The notes beneath the pieces are model-generated. The model searched no databases, was not told the DNA's origin, and worked only from the letters and a program-made list of their open reading frames with translations. A stretch of DNA of 64,000 bases from Bradyrhizobium sp. CCGB01. Lineage in GTDB: Bacteria; Pseudomonadota; Alphaproteobacteria; Rhizobiales; Xanthobacteraceae. The stretch spans positions 5,828,001 to 5,892,000 of the forward strand of contig NZ_JANADK010000001.1 in assembly GCF_024199795.1 (NCBI RefSeq). The letters are read 5' to 3'. Position 1 is the stretch's first letter. Each line of letters begins with the position of its first letter. Of this stretch, positions 62,824-64,000 are shown in pieces. A program made the position numbers and the translations under genes.

Positions 62824-63126
62824 TTACAGACCGGTGGTCACGTCGATCCGGTGACCCTCTTCGAGAGTCACGATCGCGCGCTTGGAGTTCGACTGCGAGC
62901 CGAGATTGCCGCGGAAGACCTTGGTCTTGCCCTTGCGGACCAGCGTGTTGACGCTCTTGACCTTGACGTCAAACAGCTTCTCGATCGCTTCCTTGATCTG
63001 CGGCTTGGTCGCCTTCGCAGCCACCTTGAACAGCACCTTGTTGTGCTCCGAAGCGATCGTCGCCTTTTCGGTCACGACCGGCGACAGGATCACGTCGTAG
63101 TGGCGAGGCTCGATGTTCTTCGTCAT
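62824..63126 (-). CDS. rplW: 50S ribosomal protein L23
   Basis: 100 residues: [58 protein letters not shown]. It is the tunnel-exit docking site for trigger factor and SRP. Its start overlaps the rplD stop by four bases (ATGA). Confidence 0.97.
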   Translation of the reverse strand: MTKNIEPRHYDVILSPVVTEKATIASEHNKVLFKVAAKATKPQIKEAIEKLFDVKVKSVNTLVRKGKTKVFRGNLGSQSNSKRAIVTLEEGHRIDVTTGL

Positions 63127-63743
63127 TTGAAGCGCGCCTCCAGCGCATCGATGGCGGCCTTGGTCAGAACGAGCTTCTGACGGCGCAGGATGTCATAGAC
63201 GTTGATGCCCTGGATCGGCAGCACGTCCATGTTCGGGATGTTGCGGGCCGCAGCGGCAAAGCCGTTGTTGAGCTCGGCGCCGTCGATGATCAGCGCATTG
63301 GTCAAGCCGAGGCCCGAGAAGTGACCGAGCAGCGCCTTGGTCTTGGCGGCTTCCAGCGCGGCCTTGTCGATCACCAGCAGATCGCCGTCCTTGGCCTTGG
63401 CCGACAGCGCATGCTTGAGAGCGAGCGCGCGGACCTTCTTCGGCAGGTCGGTGGCGTGCGAACGCACCACCGGGCCGAAGGCACGGCCACCGCCGCGGAA
63501 CTGCGGCACGCGGGCCGAGCCGTGACGAGCACCGCCGGTGCCCTTCTGCTTGTACATCTTCTTGCCGGTGCGCCAGATCTCGGCGCGGCCCTTGGCCTTG
63601 TGGGTGCCGGCCTGACGCTTGTTGAGCTGCCACTGCACGCAACGCGCAATGATGTCCTGGCGCGGCTCGAGGCCGAAAATGGCGTCGGAAAGCTGGACCG
63701 AGCCGGCTTCCTTACCTTCGAGGGTCGTGACCTTCAATTCCAT
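63123..63743 (-). CDS. rplD: 50S ribosomal protein L4
   Basis: 206 residues from [20 protein letters not shown] at 63743; the longer frame to 63788 lies within rpl[41 protein letters not shown] is the tunnel loop. In E. coli L4 represses the S10 operon; no leader is in this window. Confidence 0.97.
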   Translation of the reverse strand: MELKVTTLEGKEAGSVQLSDAIFGLEPRQDIIARCVQWQLNKRQAGTHKAKGRAEIWRTGKKMYKQKGTGGARHGSARVPQFRGGGRAFGPVVRSHATDLPKKVRALALKHALSAKAKDGDLLVIDKAALEAAKTKALLGHFSGLGLTNALIIDGAELNNGFAAAARNIPNMDVLPIQGINVYDILRRQKLVLTKAAIDALEARFK

Positions 63744-63744
63744 C

Positions 63745-64000
63745 TCACGCCTCCTGCGCAGCCGGAGCGGCGTCCGCTTCGCCAGCAACCTTGAACTTGC
63801 CGGGCTTCGGAGCTTCCTTCGGCAGCGGCTTCTTGACGGCGTCGCGCACGCGGATCCAGCCGCCCTTGGAGCCGGGAACGGCGCCTTCGACGAGGATCAG
63901 GCCGCGCTCGACATCGAGCTGAACGACTCGAAGGTTGAGCGTGGTGATGCGGTCGACACCCATGTGGCCGGGCATCTTCTTGTTCTTCCAGGTCTTGCCG
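63745..64000 (-). CDS. rplC: 50S ribosomal protein L3, C-terminal part
   Basis: The last 84 residues of L3 ([25 protein letters not shown]...[16 protein letters not shown]) and an Ala/Pro/Lys-rich tail ([24 protein letters not shown]). The 5' part continues past the right edge. The tail is longer than in E. coli but usual in alphaproteobacteria. Its stop is one base from the rplD start. Confidence 0.95.
   Translation of the reverse strand, partial: GKTWKNKKMPGHMGVDRITTLNLRVVQLDVERGLILVEGAVPGSKGGWIRVRDAVKKPLPKEAPKPGKFKVAGEADAAPAAQEA

Overview
The window is a high-GC alphaproteobacterial chromosome segment, most likely Bradyrhizobium or a close relative in the Nitrobacteraceae. This rests on the S10-spc-alpha ribosomal gene order, an ATP12-type chaperone, a fused indolepyruvate ferredoxin oxidoreductase, a Bug-type binding protein, GCG_CRPN and GrlR-like small proteins, and many palindromic intergenic repeats of the kind common in rhizobia. 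No transposase, integrase, CRISPR array or rRNA was seen.

Layout. 1-1071: the 5' part of a Clp-fold serine protease gene in DNA of about 50% GC, ending at a tRNA-Arg(UCG) whose 3' end faces that DNA, possibly a genomic-island edge. 1224-8796: small membrane or secreted proteins, a glyoxalase-fold protein, a GrlR-like protein, a double-PAS hybrid-free sensor kinase, an EamA transporter and a Nudix hydrolase. 8801-13458: a leftward acyl-CoA cluster (SCP2-type thiolase, DUF35 zinc ribbon, MaoC hydratase, SDR, DapA-like aldolase), followed at 13976-17467 by the IorA/IorB fusion. 17742-33829: triheme cytochrome c, TRIC channel, PEP-mutase-like protein, two small dimeric-barrel proteins with a divergent ArsR-type regulator, several exported alpha/beta hydrolases, a GST, an acyl-CoA carboxylase beta subunit and small membrane proteins. 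33909-37529: class D beta-lactamase, FlhB-like FlhX, FliK and ATP12. 38018-42025: RluA-type pseudouridine synthase, RarA and a Do-type protease. 42337-48753: porin, HxlR regulator with divergent quinone-oxidoreductase-like gene, Bug binding protein, DUF1330, SDR and diheme cytochrome c.

48874-64000 is one leftward ribosomal block, in transcription order rplC (partial), rplD, W, B, rpsS, rplV, rpsC, rplP, rpmC, rpsQ, rplN, X, E, rpsN, H, rplF, R, rpsE, rpmD, rplO, secY, a second secY-like gene, adk, rpsM, K, rpoA, rplQ. The notable point is between secY and rpsM: a divergent SecY paralogue that lacks the plug segment, the SecA-critical arginine and the C-terminal tail of its neighbour. It overlaps secY and adk by 4 bp each, and adk itself carries a lysine/alanine-rich tail of about 97 residues. 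Hairpins and plausible promoters on both sides suggest secY-secY2-adk may be its own transcription unit.

All family assignments are by reading translated sequence; no database search was run. Start codons were chosen from family start positions and Shine-Dalgarno spacing.
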